44,459 nucleotides of DNA, taken from an uncultured Collinsella sp. Lineage in GTDB: Bacteria > Actinomycetota > Coriobacteriia > Coriobacteriales > Coriobacteriaceae. A program made the translations under genes and the position numbers. Shown piece by piece: positions 41,541 to 44,459 of this stretch (position 1 is its first letter; each line of letters opens with the position of its first letter). Under the pieces are notes generated by a model. That model did not search any database and had not been told where the DNA came from. It saw only the letters and a program-made list of their open reading frames with translations. The stretch lies in the NCBI GenBank assembly GCA_900546825.1, contig UREE01000009.1:1-44459 (forward strand), written 5' to 3'.

Positions 41541-44279
41541 GTGGCAGACGATATCAGCAATAACGAGGGTATGGGCGAGGCCGGCGATGCCGGCATGCCC
41601 GACGATTTGAAGCGCCTGCTCGCCCGTGCTGAGCAGGGCGAGGACGGCGATCCTGACGCCTATAACCCCGATGCCGATGATGATGAGGAAGAAGACGACG
41701 CCGAGCTCGAGGAGAGCTTTGGCGAAGTCGATCGTGGCGCCTCGGCCGGCGAGGATATAAACGGCGGCCAGCTCCAGATTTCGGAGTTTGGCCGCGAGAT
41801 GAAGCAGTCATTTATCGAGTATTCGATGTCGGTCATCACGGCGCGCGCCCTGCCGGACGTGCGCGACGGCTTAAAGCCGGTGCACCGCCGCATCCTGTAC
41901 GCGATGAACGAGAGCGGCATCTACCCCAACCGTCCGCACAAGAAGTCCGCTTGGACGGTCGGCGAAGTTATCGGTAAGTACCATCCGCACGGTGACTTCG
42001 CGGTCTACGAGGCAATGGTTCGCCTGGCGCAGTGGTTCTCCATGCGCACGCCGCTCATCGACGGCCACGGCAACTTCGGCAACATCGACGGCGACGGCGC
42101 CGCTGCCATGCGTTACACCGAGAGCCGCCTGGCAAAGCCCGCCATGGAGCTGCTGCGTGACCTGCAGAAGGATACCGTCGACTGGCAGCCCAACTACGAC
42201 GAATCACTCGCCGAGCCCGTGGCACTGCCTGCGCGCTTCCCCAACCTGCTGGTCAACGGCAGCCAGGGCATCGCCGTCGGCATGGCCACCAATATCGCCC
42301 CGCATAACCTCACCGAGGCGATCGAGGCAACCTGCTACCTGATCGATAATCCCGACGCCACTGTCGACGAGCTCATGCAGATCATGCCCGGTCCGGACTT
42401 CCCCACCGGCGCCATCATCATGGGCAGTGCCGGCATTAAGCAGAGCTACGAGACCGGCCGCGGCTCCATTACCGTGCGCGCCAAGGCTCATGTGGAGTCC
42501 ACCAAGACCGGCCGCAGCCGCCTGGTCTTTACCGAGATTCCCTACATGGTCAACAAGGGCACCCTGCAGGAGAAGATCGCCCAGCTCGTCAACGACAAGC
42601 GCATCGAGGGCATCTCGGATATGCGCGATGAGTCCAACCAGAAGGGTATCCGTCTGGTCATCGAACTCAAGAAGGGCGTCATCCCGCAGGTCGTGCTCAA
42701 CAACCTGTACAAGTACACCTCGCTGCAGACGACCTTTGGCGCCAACAACCTGGCGCTTGTCAACGGCGTTCCCAAATGCCTGAGCCTGCGCGAGATGCTG
42801 CAGCACTACATCGACCACCAGGTCGACGTCGTCACCCGCCGCACCCGCTTCGACCTTAAGAAGGCCCAGGCCCGCGCGCATATCCTTGAGGGCTACCTGA
42901 TGGCTCTCGACCATATCGACGAGGTCATCAGCATCATCCGTTCCTCGCAGACCGACTCCGAGGCCAGCAGCCGCCTGATCGAGCGCTTTGGCTTTACGCC
43001 CGAGCAGACCACGGCCATCCTCGAGATGAAGCTGCGCCGCCTGACCGGCCTGGAGCGCGACAAGATTCAGGAAGAGCTGGACGGCCTGCGCCGCGCCATC
43101 GCCTACTACGAGGACCTGCTGGCGCACGAGGGGAAGATCCTGGGCGTCATTAAGGAAGAGATGCGCGAGATCTCCAAGAAGTTCGGCGATAAGCGCCGCA
43201 CCGAGATCAGCCATGTCGAGAAGGACCTGGACGTCGAGGACCTCATTGCCGACGAGGACATGGTCGTGACCATCACCCACACCGGCTATGTCAAGCGTAT
43301 CCCGGTGGCCGCCTACCGCGCCCAGAAGCGCGGCGGCAAGGGCGTCTCGGGCGTCAACCTTAAAGAGGACGACGTCATCGACGAGATGTTCATCGCGTCC
43401 ACGCACGAGTACGTGCTGTTCTTCTCGAGCAAGGGCAAGGTCTATCGCCTGAAGGTGCACGAGCTGCCGGTGGGTACGCGCCAGGCGCGCGGTACCGCGA
43501 TCGTCAACCTGCTGCCCTTCGAGGAGGGCGAGAAGATCGCGAGCGTCATCAGCTGCCGCGAGTTCCCTGCCGACGAGTATCTGATGTTTGCCACCAAGAG
43601 CGGCATGGTCAAGAAGACCGTGATGAGCGCATATGACCGCAGCCGTCGCGACGGCCTGATCGCTATCAACCTGCGTGACGACGACGCGCTGCTGAACGTG
43701 CGCCGCGTGCGTGAGGGCGACAAGATTATCCTGGCCACCACCGCGGGCAAGGCGATCATGTTCTCCGAGGAGCAGGTGCGCGCCACCGGCCGCGATACCA
43801 GCGGCGTTCGCGGTATCGGTATGAAGGACGGCGTGAGCGTTCTGGGCATGGAAGTCACTAACGGCAACGGCGATCTGTTCGTCATCACCGAGCGCGGCTA
43901 CGGCAAGCGCACGCCGGTCGCGGACTACCCGGAGCAGAATCGCGGCGGCCAGGGCGTCTACACCATCCAAATGACCGAGCGTAAGGGTAACCTCGCGGCC
44001 ATGAAGACGGTGGGCCCGCAGCACGAGCTGTTCATCGTGACGGAGGGCGCGACGGTCATTCGCGTCAAGACCGACGAGATCAGCCAGACCGGCCGCGCCA
44101 CCCAGGGCGTCAAGATGATGACCGTCGACGACAACGACCGCGTATGCGCCGTAGCCCGCATGACAGCAGCCAAGGAAAAACCCGAAGGCGAAGGTGTCGA
44201 GGCCGCAGCCGATACCGAAGAGGCCCCAGTCGACCTAGGCGACGGCAACGACATGCCAGAGGATCTTCTCGACGAGTAA
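41541..44279 (+). CDS. gyrA: DNA gyrase subunit A, Phe at the Ser83-equivalent position
   Basis: 912 residues, GTG start with AGGAGGT upstream. An unusual acidic extension (about residues 1-75, with a DDDEEEDDAELEE run) precedes the normal start QISEFGREMKQSFIEYSMSVI. The winged-helix domain has the catalytic Tyr in AAAMRYTESRL. The quinolone-resistance region reads HPHGDFAVYEAMVRLAQ: Phe153 takes the place of E. coli Ser83 and Glu157 that of Asp87. The GyrA-box QNRGGQGV and six C-terminal beta-pinwheel blades (VKRIPVAAYRAQKRGGKG...) are present, followed by an acidic tail. It ends the gyrB-gyrA operon. Confidence 0.98.
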   Translation: MADDISNNEGMGEAGDAGMPDDLKRLLARAEQGEDGDPDAYNPDADDDEEEDDAELEESFGEVDRGASAGEDINGGQLQISEFGREMKQSFIEYSMSVITARALPDVRDGLKPVHRRILYAMNESGIYPNRPHKKSAWTVGEVIGKYHPHGDFAVYEAMVRLAQWFSMRTPLIDGHGNFGNIDGDGAAAMRYTESRLAKPAMELLRDLQKDTVDWQPNYDESLAEPVALPARFPNLLVNGSQGIAVGMATNIAPHNLTEAIEATCYLIDNPDATVDELMQIMPGPDFPTGAIIMGSAGIKQSYETGRGSITVRAKAHVESTKTGRSRLVFTEIPYMVNKGTLQEKIAQLVNDKRIEGISDMRDESNQKGIRLVIELKKGVIPQVVLNNLYKYTSLQTTFGANNLALVNGVPKCLSLREMLQHYIDHQVDVVTRRTRFDLKKAQARAHILEGYLMALDHIDEVISIIRSSQTDSEASSRLIERFGFTPEQTTAILEMKLRRLTGLERDKIQEELDGLRRAIAYYEDLLAHEGKILGVIKEEMREISKKFGDKRRTEISHVEKDLDVEDLIADEDMVVTITHTGYVKRIPVAAYRAQKRGGKGVSGVNLKEDDVIDEMFIASTHEYVLFFSSKGKVYRLKVHELPVGTRQARGTAIVNLLPFEEGEKIASVISCREFPADEYLMFATKSGMVKKTVMSAYDRSRRDGLIAINLRDDDALLNVRRVREGDKIILATTAGKAIMFSEEQVRATGRDTSGVRGIGMKDGVSVLGMEVTNGNGDLFVITERGYGKRTPVADYPEQNRGGQGVYTIQMTERKGNLAAMKTVGPQHELFIVTEGATVIRVKTDEISQTGRATQGVKMMTVDDNDRVCAVARMTAAKEKPEGEGVEAAADTEEAPVDLGDGNDMPEDLLDE

Positions 44280-44320
44280 GAGGCCCTAGCTGGTAGAAAA
44301 TATCAGACCCCATATATCGG

Positions 44321-44353
44321 CGGTCGGCGCACCTGCGCGCCGACCGCTTTTTT
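44321..44353 (+). terminator. Terminator of gyrBA operon
   Basis: CGGTCGGCGC/GCGCCGACCG stem with a 6-base loop and seven T residues, 42 bases after the gyrA stop. Confidence 0.92.
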
Positions 44354-44429
44354 GACAAGCTTGGAGCCCCGTGTCAGACGGCTGGGCGAGATGGGTTAGG
44401 TTTGCTGCTCGGGCAGTCCTGCGCAAGAC

Positions 44430-44452
44430 GAAGGCCACATTAAGTGGCCTTC
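44430..44452 (+). terminator. Second hairpin terminator at window edge
   Basis: GAAGGCCAC-ATTAA-GTGGCCTTC followed by TTTG. The 75 bases between the gyrA terminator and this one hold no reading frame; they could be a short RNA or a back-up terminator. Confidence 0.55.
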
Positions 44453-44459
44453 TTTGCGT

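Noticed and set aside
42204..44024. Leftward frame of about 606 codons opposite gyrA
   Set aside because: Same antisense effect; no start signal or domain.
44354..44459. SRP RNA (4.5S) candidate after gyrA
   Set aside because: The conserved GGTCAGGTCCGGAAGGAAGC-type loop is absent on both strands.

Overview
The window reads as the origin-proximal part of a chromosome from a high-GC actinobacterium of class Coriobacteriia, most likely Collinsella or a close relative. Evidence is the partial 16S rRNA at the left edge (its sequence looks Collinsella-like to me, by recollection rather than search), the order rpmH-rnpA-yidD-yidC-jag-rsmG-parA-parB on one side of dnaA and dnaN-recF-dciA-gyrB-gyrA on the other, generally GC-rich coding sequence, and frequent GTG/TTG starts.

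Layout. 1-1061: 5' two thirds of a 16S rRNA gene (minus strand, cut by the window edge) with a long leader; then tRNA-Lys(UUU) beside a repeated spacer built from tRNA-tail copies. 1.9-13.0 kb: minus-strand housekeeping and signalling genes (M29 aminopeptidase, a membrane protein, purC, a histidine kinase/response regulator pair, a Tat lipoprotein with a TSCPD protein, a substrate-binding protein with a diguanylate cyclase, purB). 13.1-13.5 kb: tRNA-Gly(CCC) with the same kind of spacer. 13.7-17.1 kb: a 1143-residue LPXTG thioester adhesin. 17.2-26.6 kb: a large membrane protein with a degenerate M28-peptidase fold, a tandem WYL regulator pair, a DnaQ-DinG exonuclease-helicase and ddl. 26.7-27.7 kb: rlmN. 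27.7-33.0 kb: parAB with three perfect parS sites, rsmG, and the membrane-insertion/RNase P/L34 cluster, all leftward. 33.0-44.3 kb: rightward origin operons.

The replication origin appears bipartite. DnaA-box-like repeats of the unusual form TTTTCAACA lie upstream (33.1-33.2 kb) and downstream (36.4-36.6 kb) of a two-gene unit consisting of an uncharacterised GHKL-ATPase/winged-helix protein and dnaA. The downstream part ends in a DnaA-trio-like run and an AT-rich stretch just before dnaN, as in a basal unwinding system. The DnaA DNA-binding domain differs from E. coli DnaA at positions known to touch bases, which fits the altered box.

Most notable points: the GHKL/wHTH gene inside the origin; the non-canonical DnaA box with matching DnaA changes; own-tail duplications at both tRNA loci; a GyrA Phe at the Ser83-equivalent quinolone position; a peptidase fold with lost metal ligands and a huge disordered insert; and a translationally coupled binding-protein/diguanylate cyclase pair. 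No CRISPR array, insertion sequence, prophage or transposase gene was seen.
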